Shown: positions 1-8,613, counted from the first letter of the stretch. The stretch is 64,000 bases of DNA from Pannonibacter carbonis (GCF_003012935.1 NZ_PUDR01000002.1:62001-126000), one strand, 5' to 3'. The notes: generated by a model from the sequence alone, not told the origin. Program-made: numbers and translations.

Positions 1-255
1 CCCGATATCGTCTTCTACAACGCCGGCGTAGATCCGTTTGCCGGTGACAAGCTTGGGCGGCTGGCACTTTCGCGCGACGGGCTTCGCCGCCGCGACGAGT
101 ACGTCATCGGATTGGTCAGGCAGGCGGGTATTCCGCTGGCCGGCGTGCTCGGTGGCGGCTATTCGGCGGATATTGACGAACTGGCTGACCGGCATCTGAC
201 ATTGCTGCGCGCCGCCATTGCGGTCCAGTCCGGTCTGGCCGGGCAGCCTGACTGA
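1..255 (+). CDS. Histone deacetylase family protein (3' end only)
   Basis: Only the last 84 codons are in the window, reading in frame 1 to a TGA at 253-255. The fragment begins PDIVFYNAGVDPFAGDKLG and continues through a Gly-Gly-Gly-Tyr motif. This matches the C-terminal part of bacterial class IV (HDAC11-like) deacetylase/acetoin-utilisation family proteins, where the YNAGVDP segment carries the zinc-ligand aspartate and the GGGY motif carries the catalytic tyrosine. Enzymes of this family hydrolyse acetyl-lysine or related amides with Zn2+. The catalytic histidines lie upstream of the window, so activity cannot be judged here. The downstream gene is convergent, only 5 bp away. Confidence 0.8.
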   Translation, partial: PDIVFYNAGVDPFAGDKLGRLALSRDGLRRRDEYVIGLVRQAGIPLAGVLGGGYSADIDELADRHLTLLRAAIAVQSGLAGQPD

Positions 256-260
256 CCCTG

Positions 261-530
261 TCAGCGGCGCGCGGCAAACACGCGGCTGAGGATCCAAAGC
301 GGCACGACGATGACGGCTCCGAGGACCAGATACTGCCCCACCTGTTCGATCGCTGAAAAGCCCATGTTCCAGAGCTTGCGGATGAACGCGAACAACAGGT
401 CGACCAGACCCAGCGGGTCGAGGTCGAGCGCAGACAGGATCACGCCGACAACCAGTGACAGGAAAATCAGGCGGACGGCAACGCGCAGCGGCGTATCGCC
501 CAGGAACCGGCTCAGTCCATCACCCGACAT
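261..530 (-). CDS. Small integral membrane protein (DUF6460-like)
   Basis: A protein of 89 aa (93 if the upstream ATG at 542 is used). I prefer the second ATG because GGAGCAAGAC sits just before it as a ribosome site. Two hydrophobic segments are visible, about residues 14-35 (VAVRLIFLSLVVGVILSAL) and 63-83, separated by an amphipathic stretch. The C-terminus is basic (AARR), which suggests it stays in the cytoplasm. It resembles a short alphaproteobacterial family of unknown function (DUF6460). It is convergent with the deacetylase gene. No catalytic motif is visible and I assign no function. Confidence 0.7.
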   Translation of the reverse strand: MSGDGLSRFLGDTPLRVAVRLIFLSLVVGVILSALDLDPLGLVDLLFAFIRKLWNMGFSAIEQVGQYLVLGAVIVVPLWILSRVFAARR

Positions 531-626
531 GTCTTGCTCCATCGCTGCGTGGCACTCTCGGTTCCCTAGATAAGGGATCGCAAGACAATGTGCATCCCCG
601 GTGCTGTCGGGGGAGTGGAGTTTCCC

Positions 627-1697
627 TCAGGCGGATGTCCGTTTCAGGGCGTCACCCGTGCCGTGGCTGCCGGTGAGGCGTACGGTCTTCGGCGGCACGC
701 CATACCACGCTTTCACCGCCCTCGAGAAAGCGGAAAGCTCCGAGAATCCCAGAAGGAAGGCGATTTCCTTCATCGGCAGCGACGTGTCTTTCAGATAGCG
801 CGCGGCCATGTTGCGGCGGATCGTTTCCGTCAGCTTGCGGAAAGACGTGCCTTCGGCCTCAAGCAACCGCTGCAGCGAGCGCTGTGACATGCCGAGATCT
901 GCTGCGATGTGTTCCAGCGACACAGTGCCGGACTTCAACGCCTCGTTGATGCGCTCTGCCACCCGTGTCAGTGGCTCGTTGCGGCCGCTGTATTCTTCCA
1001 TTTCCCGGATCGCGGCCTGCTCGACAATGGCGTAGAGATTTGCCTCGCTGCGCGGGGTTGGGCGCGGCAGATAGTGTTTGGGAATGTAGATGCGATCATG
1101 ATGCCGGCCGAACAGAAGTCGGGCGCCGTGTCGGCGCTGGAAGTCGGAGGTGCGCCGTGGAGCGGGCTGGGAAATCTCGATGATCAGACCTGCGGTCGGG
1201 TCCTGGATTGCAAATTCGATGCGGCCGGCTGCCCATGCCACCCGTTCGTAGGTGCTTTGGATCCTGGGCAATCCGCAATCGGGCACATGCCATTCGAGGA
1301 TCCCGTATTCAGGTTCCTCGGTGAAGGTCAGCCGGTAGAAGTTGGTGCGCAGCGGCAAGAAGCGCGACCAGTTCATCAAGCCGGTCGCCAAGCTTGGGGC
1401 GCACATCCCGACATAGTCAAATGTTGAAAACAAGCCGAGGGGGAGAGACGAGGCAATATCGAGCATAATGCCATCGTCATTGGAGGCCTGCGCCACGTGC
1501 TCGAACATCATGATTGCGGTTCGATAGTCAACGGTCGCCGCCGGACAATGCGGCTGATCCGCCCGCACGCCATAGTGTCTTGCAATCGCCGCCCAATCGA
1601 GGCGCTTCATCTTGCAGGCGATTTCCAGCGCTTGCAGCGTATCTGCACGGCACCAGTCGTCCTGTAGCCGCCGTGTCCCTCGGGTGTGCTCCAACAC
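627..1697 (-). CDS. AraC family transcriptional regulator
   Basis: 356 aa if translation begins at the GTG at 1697, which is preceded by GGAGGGCAGGAAC. A TTG 60 bp upstream would add 20 residues but has poorer context. The N-terminal ~200 residues resemble the arabinose-binding-like sensor domain (PF12625 type) of AraC regulators, often found with lipid or fatty acid genes. The last ~95 residues hold the double helix-turn-helix (SLEHIAADLGMSQRSLQRLL and MKEIAFLLGFSELSAFSRAV). The closest likely target set is the beta-oxidation operon ending at 2466, also on the minus strand, but about 770 bp of non-coding DNA lies between. The ligand is unknown. Confidence 0.85.
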   Translation of the reverse strand: MLEHTRGTRRLQDDWCRADTLQALEIACKMKRLDWAAIARHYGVRADQPHCPAATVDYRTAIMMFEHVAQASNDDGIMLDIASSLPLGLFSTFDYVGMCAPSLATGLMNWSRFLPLRTNFYRLTFTEEPEYGILEWHVPDCGLPRIQSTYERVAWAAGRIEFAIQDPTAGLIIEISQPAPRRTSDFQRRHGARLLFGRHHDRIYIPKHYLPRPTPRSEANLYAIVEQAAIREMEEYSGRNEPLTRVAERINEALKSGTVSLEHIAADLGMSQRSLQRLLEAEGTSFRKLTETIRRNMAARYLKDTSLPMKEIAFLLGFSELSAFSRAVKAWYGVPPKTVRLTGSHGTGDALKRTSA

Positions 1698-2404
1698 GTT
1701 CCTGCCCTCCCTGCAAGAGGTTTGGACGAGTGTTCTATAGACGCCGCCCTGGCGCAATAGGTCAAAGTTGTGTCGGCTTTGCCGCCAATCTATTTATTTT
1801 GGCACGTTTAGTTAAATATACGGCTGATTGTGACAACGACAGCGGCACGGAAAAGCGGCATATAACCGGATGAAAGACGTTATTGCCGCTGCGTCATGTC
1901 TGGCGGACCGGGCGGACTCCGCTATGTTCGTGTGCAGTGCGGGTCAGCCTGCCCCAGTTGGCAAGTCCATATTGGTGCATCTTTTGCAGCAGTTTCGCTT
2001 CGTTTTCGAGAATACGTGGCCCCATCACGAACGAACAATGCCGAAAACAATGTGAGACTATCTGCCGGCATGTTGAGCATGCACGGAAGAGCCCCTCGAT
2101 CTCAATCGGCGGGGCTTTTCCTTTTCGCAGGGCACAAATCTAATCCGAGCTTGTTCTGCTCTGCAAGAACATGCCGATTCAAAGCGGACGGTCGCATTTG
2201 ATTAAACAGCTGATGTGCTTTTTGTTCACGCAGTTGTGAAAAAGATCAATGAGAGCACTGCTGTGGAAAACTTCAAATCGCTTTCGATGAGAGAGGCGGC
2301 GGCCTCAATTTATTCCGCTATTCTGAAGCAAATTACTTTTGGTTGAATGTTTTTCCAATTCAATTTTGGATTTTATTTGCCAATGCAGCCGCGCTCATGA
2401 ACAC
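1698..2404. other. Non-coding interval between AraC gene and beta-oxidation operon
   Basis: About 700 bp with no convincing coding sequence. The right half is clearly richer in A+T than its surroundings. It contains the AraC gene's promoter, a candidate small RNA with its own terminator (2040-2125), and an inverted repeat around 2219-2245 (TTCAC-N6-GTGAA flanked by T and A runs). The few ORFs in it lack ribosome sites and do not look like proteins. Confidence 0.6.
2040..2125 (+). ncRNA. Candidate small RNA with intrinsic terminator
   Basis: A plus-strand hairpin GCATG-TTGAG-CATGC at 2068-2082 is followed at once by a terminator-like hairpin at 2090-2116 and TTTTCCTTTT. The second stem is AGCCCC-T-CGAT / ATCG-GC-GGGGCT around a CTCA loop. 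No plus-strand gene ends here: the flanking genes are both on the minus strand, so the terminator needs its own transcript. The 5' end is a guess; I could not identify a convincing promoter. It does not match any RNA family I can recognise. Confidence 0.35.
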
Positions 2405-2438
2405 AAAGAGAAGGAGCGCAGCCGTGTGACTGCGCTCC
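2405..2438 (-). terminator. Terminator of the beta-oxidation operon
   Basis: A 9-bp perfect stem (GGAGCGCAG at 2413-2421, CTGCGCTCC at 2430-2438) lies 28 bp past the stop of the fadB/J-type gene. On the minus strand it is followed by TTCTCTTTGT, a weak T-rich tail. Confidence 0.75.
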
Positions 2439-2465
2439 TCCATTTCTCACTCAGACAAGCTTGCC

Positions 2466-4685
2466 TCAGGCAGCTTCGATTGCCGAGATGGCCTCGCCCT
2501 GCGGCGGGAACTTGCCGTAGAAGGTCTCGTTGTTCTTGGCCAATTCGCGCAGCAGCTTGTTCGGCTTGAAGCGCGGGCCCCACTTCTTGGTGAACTTCTT
2601 GCAAAGTTCAACGAAGGCGTGGGTGCCCATCATGTCGATGTAGCTGAGCGTGCCGCCCGTGTAAGGGGCGAACCCGAAGCCGAGGATCGAGCCGACATCG
2701 GCCTCGCGGACGTCCGTCAGGCACTTTTCTTCAAAGATGCGGGCGGTTTCGAGGGCCTGCATCACCAGAAGACGCTGCTTCAGCTCCTCGACATTGAAGG
2801 CGTCAGCCGGCTTCGGCTTGCCGACCACATCCGGGATCCCGGCCCAGAGGGACTTTTCCTTGCCCTTGTAGTCGTAGAAACCCTTGCCGTTCTTGCGGCC
2901 GAAGCGCTCGCGCTTGACCACCATCTCTTCGAGGATGTTGTCCAGCGGGCCTTCAACGTAGTTGACGCCAAGGTCCTTGCGGGTGGCCGAGACGATCTTC
3001 CAGGCCAGATCCAGCGCCACTTCGTCGCCAAGCGACAGCGGTCCGACCGGCATGCCGGCCATCTTGCCCGCGTTCTCGATCATGGCCGCCGGTACGCCGT
3101 CTGCCAGCATCATGAGGCCTTCTCGCACATAGGTCATGACGACGCGCGAGGTGTAGAAGCCACGGCTGTCGTTGACGACAATCGGGGTCTTCTTGATGGC
3201 CTTGATGTAGTCCAGCGCCATGGCCAGCGCCTTGTCCGAGGTCTTCTTGCCCAGGATCACCTCGACCAGCATCATCTTGTCGACGGGCGAGAAGAAGTGG
3301 ATGCCGATGAAGTTCTTCGGGCGGGACGAGGCTTCTGCCAGCGAGGAAATCGGCAGCGTCGAGGTGTTCGACGCATAGATCGCCTTGGCTTTCAGCGCAG
3401 CTTCGGCCTTTTCGGTGACGACGCGCTTGACCTCACGGTCCTCGAACACGGCCTCGATGACGAGGTCGCAGTCGGCCAGCTGGTCATAGTCCGGCGTTGC
3501 GTTGATGCGCGCCAGCAGCTTTTCCTTGTCCTCGGCGGTTGCCTGGCCGCGCGAGACGGACTTGCTCATCAGCTCGTCCGAATGCGCCTTGCCCTTGTCG
3601 GCAGCGGCCTGGTCACGGTCGATCAGCACGACATCAATGCCGGCCTTGGCCGTGACATAGGCAATGCCCGCGCCCATGAAGCCCGCGCCGATGACGCCGA
3701 TCTTCTTGATCTTGTTCGGCTTCACGTCGGCCGGACGGCGCGCGCCCTTGTTCAGCTCCTGCATGGAGACGAACAGCGAGCGGATCATGTTTGCTGCTTC
3801 CGGTGTCTGCAGCACATGCGCGAAGTAACGGCTCTCGACCTGCAGGGCGAGGTCCATCGGCAGCTGCAGGCCTTCGAACACGGACTTCAGCAGGCCGCGA
3901 ATGCCCGGATAGTTGTCCTGGGTCTCACGACGATAGATGGCGTTGGCGGCCGGCCAGAACTGGAACCCGGCCGGGGAGTAGACCGGGCCGTTCGGCAGCT
4001 TGAAGCCCTTCTCGTCCCAGGGCTTCACCGGCTTCACGCCCGCCTTGAGCATCTTCTTGGCCGTCTCGACCAGCTTCTTGGCCGGTGCGGTCTCGTCGAT
4101 GAGTTTCATCGACTTGGCCTTGTCGGCGCGCAGGGTCTGGCCCTGCATCAGGAAGGTGAGGCCAGCCTGGGCGTCGGTCATGCGCATGACGCGCTGCGTG
4201 CCGCCGGCGCCCGGGAACAGGCCCACCTTCACTTCCGGCAGGCCGAGCTTGAAGCTGTCATCTTCGACGCCAACGCGGGCATGGCAGGCCAGCGCCAGTT
4301 CGGTGCCGCCGCCCATGCAGGTGCCGTTGATCGCAGCGACGAACGGCTTCCCGCAGGTCTCGAGCTTGCGGTAGATCAGCGTCAGCCGGCGCGAGCCTTC
4401 AAACAGCGTCTTGGCTGCGGCTTCCGCATCCTTGCGGCGCTCCTTGTGGAAGCCCTTCAACAGGCCGTCGAGCATGGTGAGGTCAGCACCGCCCGAGAAC
4501 GCGGCCTTGCCGGAGGTGATCACGGCGCCCTTGATGGCCGCATCGGCCACCACGTCCGCGATGATCTTGTCGAGGTCGTCCATCACCGAGATGTCGATGA
4601 CGTTCATCGACTTTTCCGGCATGTCCCAGGTGATGAGGGCGATGCCATCAGCATCGGTTTCAAGGGTGAAGTTCGTGTAAGCCAT
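2466..4685 (-). CDS. fadB: Multifunctional enoyl-CoA hydratase / 3-hydroxyacyl-CoA dehydrogenase
   Basis: 739 aa, the usual length for the FadB/FadJ alpha subunit. The N-terminal ~190 residues form a crotonase domain (SGKAAFSGGADLTML and FVAAINGTCMGGG, the oxyanion-hole regions). Around residues 329-345 the Rossmann motif GVIGAGFMGAGIAY starts the NAD-binding half, followed by the 3-hydroxyacyl-CoA dehydrogenase C-terminal domains. It hydrates trans-2-enoyl-CoA and oxidises L-3-hydroxyacyl-CoA in the cytoplasm. The thiolase partner is 24 bp upstream, and GGGGAGAA precedes the ATG. It is the last gene of the operon, followed by a hairpin terminator. I cannot separate FadB from FadJ by eye. Confidence 0.95.
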   Translation of the reverse strand: MAYTNFTLETDADGIALITWDMPEKSMNVIDISVMDDLDKIIADVVADAAIKGAVITSGKAAFSGGADLTMLDGLLKGFHKERRKDAEAAAKTLFEGSRRLTLIYRKLETCGKPFVAAINGTCMGGGTELALACHARVGVEDDSFKLGLPEVKVGLFPGAGGTQRVMRMTDAQAGLTFLMQGQTLRADKAKSMKLIDETAPAKKLVETAKKMLKAGVKPVKPWDEKGFKLPNGPVYSPAGFQFWPAANAIYRRETQDNYPGIRGLLKSVFEGLQLPMDLALQVESRYFAHVLQTPEAANMIRSLFVSMQELNKGARRPADVKPNKIKKIGVIGAGFMGAGIAYVTAKAGIDVVLIDRDQAAADKGKAHSDELMSKSVSRGQATAEDKEKLLARINATPDYDQLADCDLVIEAVFEDREVKRVVTEKAEAALKAKAIYASNTSTLPISSLAEASSRPKNFIGIHFFSPVDKMMLVEVILGKKTSDKALAMALDYIKAIKKTPIVVNDSRGFYTSRVVMTYVREGLMMLADGVPAAMIENAGKMAGMPVGPLSLGDEVALDLAWKIVSATRKDLGVNYVEGPLDNILEEMVVKRERFGRKNGKGFYDYKGKEKSLWAGIPDVVGKPKPADAFNVEELKQRLLVMQALETARIFEEKCLTDVREADVGSILGFGFAPYTGGTLSYIDMMGTHAFVELCKKFTKKWGPRFKPNKLLRELAKNNETFYGKFPPQGEAISAIEAA

Positions 4686-4709
4686 TGTGGTTCTCCCCGA
4701 GGACAGCCG

Positions 4710-5918
4710 TCAGACGCGCTCGATGATCGTCGCCGTGCCCATGCCGGCGCCGATGCAGAGGGTGACGAGGGCGGTGTGGAGGTCGCGGCGCTCCAGTTCA
4801 TCGAGCACCGTGCCGAGGATCATGGCGCCGGTGGCACCAAGCGGGTGGCCGAGCGCGATGGCTCCGCCATTGACGTTGACCACCGACGGGTCAAGGTCGA
4901 AGGCCTGCCGGAAGCGCAGCACCACCGAGGCGAAGGCTTCGTTGATCTCGAACAGGTCGATGTCCTTGAGGGTCATGCCGGCATTGCGCAGCAGCTTTTC
5001 GGTCACGTCGACCGGGCCGGTCAGCATCAGCGCCGGTTCGGAGCCGATGTTGGCAAAGGCCTTGATGCGCGCGCGGGGCTTCAGCCCGGCCGATTTGCCG
5101 GCCTTGCGCGAGCCGATCAGCACGCCTGCAGCGCCATCGACGATACCCGACGAGTTGCCGGCGTGATGCACGTGGGTGATGCGCTCCAGTTCCGGATGCG
5201 CCTGGACGGCGACCGCGTCAAAGCCGCCCATCGCCCCCATCATCTCGAAGGATGCGCCGAGTGCGGCGAGAGACTGCATGTCGGTGCCCGGACGCATGTG
5301 CTCGTCCTTGGCCAGGATGGTGATGCCGTTGACATCCTTCACCGGGACGACGGACTTGGCGAAGTAGCCCTTGTCCCAGGAGTGCGCTGCGCGCTTCTGG
5401 CTTTCGACGGCGTAGCTGTCGCAGTCATCGCGGGTGAAGCCGTACTTGGAGGCGATCAGGTCCGCCGACACGCCCTGCGGCATGAAATAAGAGGGCAGTG
5501 CCACCTGCGGATCGACCGGCCATGCGCCACCGGATGCGCCGATGCCGACGCGGCTCATGCTCTCGACACCGCCGGCGATCACCAGCTGGTGCTGGCCGGA
5601 CATGACCTGGCCTGCGGCCATGTTGACCGCGTCGAGGCCAGAGGCGCAGAAGCGGTTGATCTGGATGCCGGGCACCGAATTGTCGTAGCCGGCAGCAAAG
5701 ACGGCTGCGCGGGCAACGTCGCCGCCTGCTTCACCCACCGGGTCGACGCAGCCCAGGATGACGTCATCGACGAGCTTGGTGTCGAGTTCGTTGCGGTCGC
5801 GGATGGCTTCGAGGGCGACGGCGGCGAGGCGGACTGCGGTCACCTCATGCAGCGATCCGTCCTTCTTGCCGCGTCCGCGCGGGGTGCGCACGTGGTCAAA
5901 TACATAAGCCTCAGGCAT
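4710..5918 (-). CDS. fadA: Acetyl-CoA C-acyltransferase (3-ketoacyl-CoA thiolase)
   Basis: 402 aa. The nucleophilic cysteine is in INRFCASGLDAVN near residue 90, the NEAF motif lies near 315, the histidine in GHPLGATGA and the second cysteine in LCIGAGMGTA near the C-terminus, so all catalytic residues are in place. It cleaves 3-ketoacyl-CoA with CoA to give acetyl-CoA, the last step of each beta-oxidation round. AGGAGGA precedes the ATG. It sits between the GST gene (26 bp) and the hydratase/dehydrogenase (24 bp), so co-transcription is nearly certain. FadI-type and AtoB-type specificity cannot be told apart from sequence reading alone. Confidence 0.95.
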   Translation of the reverse strand: MPEAYVFDHVRTPRGRGKKDGSLHEVTAVRLAAVALEAIRDRNELDTKLVDDVILGCVDPVGEAGGDVARAAVFAAGYDNSVPGIQINRFCASGLDAVNMAAGQVMSGQHQLVIAGGVESMSRVGIGASGGAWPVDPQVALPSYFMPQGVSADLIASKYGFTRDDCDSYAVESQKRAAHSWDKGYFAKSVVPVKDVNGITILAKDEHMRPGTDMQSLAALGASFEMMGAMGGFDAVAVQAHPELERITHVHHAGNSSGIVDGAAGVLIGSRKAGKSAGLKPRARIKAFANIGSEPALMLTGPVDVTEKLLRNAGMTLKDIDLFEINEAFASVVLRFRQAFDLDPSVVNVNGGAIALGHPLGATGAMILGTVLDELERRDLHTALVTLCIGAGMGTATIIERV

Positions 5919-5944
5919 GGAATCCTCCTGAATGTCGTGGTTGG

Positions 5945-6583
5945 TCAGGCAGACGCGGGCAGCGGATGGCCCGGCATCAGCGCATAGGGGGGAGCCCAGC
6001 CAGGCTGGGCACGAAGCCGGTCAAGCCAGCGGGACATGTTGGGATAGGCGGCAAGGTCGATCCCGATTTCGTCGGGCCAGAACAGATAGCCGCACAGGGA
6101 CAGATCGGCCGTTGTCAGCCGGTCGGCGACCACGAAATCGCGGCCAGTCAGGTGCTTGTCGAGGATGGCAAAGGCCGACTTGGCCCGGGCCTCGAAAAAG
6201 GCAGTAACCGGTGTTTCCCCGGTCTTTGCGAATTGCCGCTGGTAGCGCAGCGTCGCCGCGTAGCTGCTGAGCTTGTGGTTGTCGAAAAGGACCCAGCGCA
6301 GGATTTCCCGGGCTTCCTCCTCGGTGCGGGCACCGAACTCGCCAAGCTCCTCGGCAAGGTAGTCGAGAATGACGCCGGACTGCACCAGCTTGAGGCCGTT
6401 ATGCTCCAGCACGGGCACTTCGCCCATCTCGTTGACGGTCTCGCGGAACTCCGGCGACCGGGTGGCTCCGTTGAAAAAGTCGACGAACCGCGGCTCCCAG
6501 TCTGCCCCGGCCAGCTGGAGCATCAGGGCGACCTTGTAGGAATAGCCCGATTGGGCAAAGCAATGCAGCACATACTCGGCCAT
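5945..6583 (-). CDS. Glutathione S-transferase family protein
   Basis: 212 aa with the two-domain GST fold. The thioredoxin-like N-terminus starts MAEYVLHCFAQSGYSYKVALML and has the cis-proline motif GEVPVLEHNG near residue 60, where the gamma-glutamyl part of glutathione is held. The helical C-terminal domain contains the usual LTTADLSLCGYLFW segment. GGGAGGA precedes the ATG. It lies inside the beta-oxidation operon, 77 bp after the acyl-CoA dehydrogenase gene and 26 bp before the thiolase gene. That position suggests a link to lipid peroxidation products or to a CoA-linked substrate, but this is inference. Confidence 0.9.
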   Translation of the reverse strand: MAEYVLHCFAQSGYSYKVALMLQLAGADWEPRFVDFFNGATRSPEFRETVNEMGEVPVLEHNGLKLVQSGVILDYLAEELGEFGARTEEEAREILRWVLFDNHKLSSYAATLRYQRQFAKTGETPVTAFFEARAKSAFAILDKHLTGRDFVVADRLTTADLSLCGYLFWPDEIGIDLAAYPNMSRWLDRLRAQPGWAPPYALMPGHPLPASA

Positions 6584-6632
6584 GCGTTCCTCCCGTCATG
6601 GCATGACACCACAGGCGTGTGATCAAGGTGTG

Positions 6633-6652
6633 GCCCGGCGGTTGCGCCGGGC
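6633..6652 (-). other. Intercistronic hairpin in the beta-oxidation operon
   Basis: An 8-bp perfect GC stem (GCCCGGCG / CGCCGGGC, loop GTTG on the plus strand) lies just after the acyl-CoA dehydrogenase stop codon. No T tract follows on the minus strand, so it is more likely an RNA stability or partial attenuation element than a strong terminator. Confidence 0.5.
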
Positions 6653-6660
6653 TAACCGGA

Positions 6661-8451
6661 TCAGAATGCCTCGGCAGGCAGGCTCATCATGGTGTCTGCA
6701 CCGGTCGAGATGCGGGCAAGATGCGCGGCCGTTTCCGGCAAGGTGCGCTCCATAAAGAAGCGGCCGAAGACCAGCTTGGCCTCATAGCGCTCCTTGTCCT
6801 CACCGGCCGCGATCTTGTCCTGAGCGGCCTTGGCGATCTGGGCCCACATGTAGGCGAGTGCGACCAGACCAAAGAGGTGCATGTAGTCGACCGAGCCAGC
6901 GCCGGCGTTGTCGGGCTTTGCCATGGCGTTCTGCATGAACCACATGGTCGCGGCCTGCAGGTCGTCATGTGCCTTCTTCAGCGGCTTGGTGAAGGGGGCG
7001 AGCGCCTCGTTTTCCTTGTTGGCCTTCAGGAAGTCGCCAACCTCGGCAAAGAAGGTCATCACGGCGCGGCCACCGTTGGCCGGCAGCTTGCGGCCGACAA
7101 GGTCAAGCGCCTGAATGCCGTTGGCACCTTCATAGATCATGGCGATGCGGGCATCGCGCACGAACTGCTCCATGCCCCATTCGGCAATGTAGCCATGGCC
7201 GCCATAGAGCTGCTGGGCGTTGACCGCGTTGGCAAAGCCAACATCGGTGAGGACGCCCTTCAGCACCGGGGTCATCAGGCCCATCAGGTCGTCTGCACGG
7301 GTCCGGTCTGCCTCGTTGTCCGAGCGATGCGACACGTCGCCCTGCAGCGCGGTCCACAACACCAGCGCGCGGGCCGCCTCGTTGAACGAACGGATCGACA
7401 TCAGCACGCGGCGCACGTCCGGATGCACGATGATCGGATCGGCGGCCTTGTCTGCGGCCTTCGGACCGGTCAGGGCGCGGCCCTGGATGCGGTCCTTGGC
7501 GTAGACGACGGCGTTCTGATAGGCCACTTCCGACTGCGCGAGGCCCTGCACGGCCACGCCAAGACGGGCCTCGTTCATCATGGTGAACATGGCACGCAGG
7601 CCCTTGTTCTCCTCGCCGACGAGCCAGCCGGTCGCCCCGTCATAGTTCATGACGCAGGTGGCGTTGGCGTGGATGCCCATCTTGTGCTCGATCGAGCCGC
7701 AGGAGACGCCGTTGCGAGCGCCGAGCGACCCGTCGCCATTGACCATGAATTTCGGCACGACAAACAGCGAGATGCCCTTCACGCCCTCCGGTGCGCCCTC
7801 GATGCGGGCCAGCACCAGATGGATGATGTTCTCCGCCATGTCGTGTTCACCGGCCGAGATGAAGATCTTGGTGCCGGAAATCTTGTAGCTGCCATCGGCC
7901 TGCGGTGCAGCCTTGGTGCGGATGAGGCCCAGATCGGTGCCGCAATGCGGCTCGGTCAGGTTCATCGTGCCGGTCCAGGTACCGGCCACCATGTTGGGCA
8001 GGTAGGTCGCCTTCAGCGCGTCGGTGCCATGCAGCGTCAGCGCAGCCACGGCGCCGGCGGTCAGGCCCGGGTACATGGCAAAGGCCATGTTGGCGGAGGA
8101 CAGATATTCGGCCATGACCATGGCCAGCGTGTGCGGCAGGCCCTGGCCGCCGTGATCGGGGTGAACCGACAGGCCGCCCCAGCCGCCTTCACAATAGGCG
8201 TCATAGGCTTCCTTGAAGCCCTTCGGGGGCGTGACGCTGCCGTCGTCGTGACGGACGCAGCCGGCCTGGTCACCGCTCTGGTTCAGAGGCTGGATCACCT
8301 CCTCGCAGAACTTCGCGCCTTCCCGCAGGATGGCTTCAACCAGATCGGGCGATGCATCGGCAAAGCCCGGCAGGTTGCTGTAGCGTTCGTAGCCGAACAC
8401 ATCCTTGAGTAGAAACAGTGTGTCCTCGACGGGGGCACGGTAGGTCGGCAT
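6661..8451 (-). CDS. Acyl-CoA dehydrogenase (long FadE-like form)
   Basis: 596 aa. I start it at the ATG at 8451 (MPTYRAPVEDTLFLLKDVFG), which has GGGAGGAATTT ahead of it and matches the usual start of this family; a longer frame to 8508 has no such site. The order is N-terminal helical extension, acyl-CoA dehydrogenase N, middle and C domains, then the extra C-terminal acetyl-CoA-dehydrogenase-like domain. The segment MIYEGANGIQALDLVGRK near residue 440 carries the likely catalytic glutamate. It is a flavoprotein that makes trans-2-enoyl-CoA. As first gene of the operon it lies right behind a long palindrome that probably binds the adjacent MerR regulator. Confidence 0.93.
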   Translation of the reverse strand: MPTYRAPVEDTLFLLKDVFGYERYSNLPGFADASPDLVEAILREGAKFCEEVIQPLNQSGDQAGCVRHDDGSVTPPKGFKEAYDAYCEGGWGGLSVHPDHGGQGLPHTLAMVMAEYLSSANMAFAMYPGLTAGAVAALTLHGTDALKATYLPNMVAGTWTGTMNLTEPHCGTDLGLIRTKAAPQADGSYKISGTKIFISAGEHDMAENIIHLVLARIEGAPEGVKGISLFVVPKFMVNGDGSLGARNGVSCGSIEHKMGIHANATCVMNYDGATGWLVGEENKGLRAMFTMMNEARLGVAVQGLAQSEVAYQNAVVYAKDRIQGRALTGPKAADKAADPIIVHPDVRRVLMSIRSFNEAARALVLWTALQGDVSHRSDNEADRTRADDLMGLMTPVLKGVLTDVGFANAVNAQQLYGGHGYIAEWGMEQFVRDARIAMIYEGANGIQALDLVGRKLPANGGRAVMTFFAEVGDFLKANKENEALAPFTKPLKKAHDDLQAATMWFMQNAMAKPDNAGAGSVDYMHLFGLVALAYMWAQIAKAAQDKIAAGEDKERYEAKLVFGRFFMERTLPETAAHLARISTGADTMMSLPAEAF

Positions 8452-8486
8452 AAATTCCTCCCAGAACGAAACCGCATAATCACGAC

Positions 8487-8508
8487 TTGACGTTTCCGTA
8501 AACGTCAA
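8487..8508 (-). promoter_or_regulatory. Palindromic operator at the beta-oxidation operon promoter
   Basis: A perfect inverted repeat, TTGACGTTT-N4-AAACGTCAA, 36-57 bp upstream of the acyl-CoA dehydrogenase ATG. Its left arm on the minus strand contains TTGACG, a good -35 hexamer, so the palindrome would fall in the -35 to -10 spacer. That is where MerR-family activators bind. A MerR gene lies just upstream. The pairing of regulator and site is inferred. Confidence 0.6.
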
Positions 8509-8613
8509 CTGCCGCCTTTATATACGCGCCATTCCCGGGCGGACAAGTCGTGTCCTTGCGGAAGGTACGCCTGATTCTTTATAAAATGAACAAAAGTCGC
8601 AGGCCCTAACGCA

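Noticed and set aside
2200-2400. Possible replication origin: AT-rich DNA with TGTGGAAAA and TTGTGAAAAAG, near-matches to DnaA boxes.
   Set aside because: No perfect DnaA box, no CtrA box pairs and none of the genes usually next to alphaproteobacterial origins.
2619-5987. A 1122-codon open frame antisense to the thiolase and hydratase/dehydrogenase genes.
   Set aside because: It is a by-product of third-position GC bias. Its His/Arg/Gly/Asp-rich translation resembles no protein, whereas the opposite strand encodes well-known enzymes with ribosome sites.
6619-8412. A 597-codon open frame antisense to the acyl-CoA dehydrogenase gene.
   Set aside because: Same GC-bias effect; the minus-strand gene has full family motifs.
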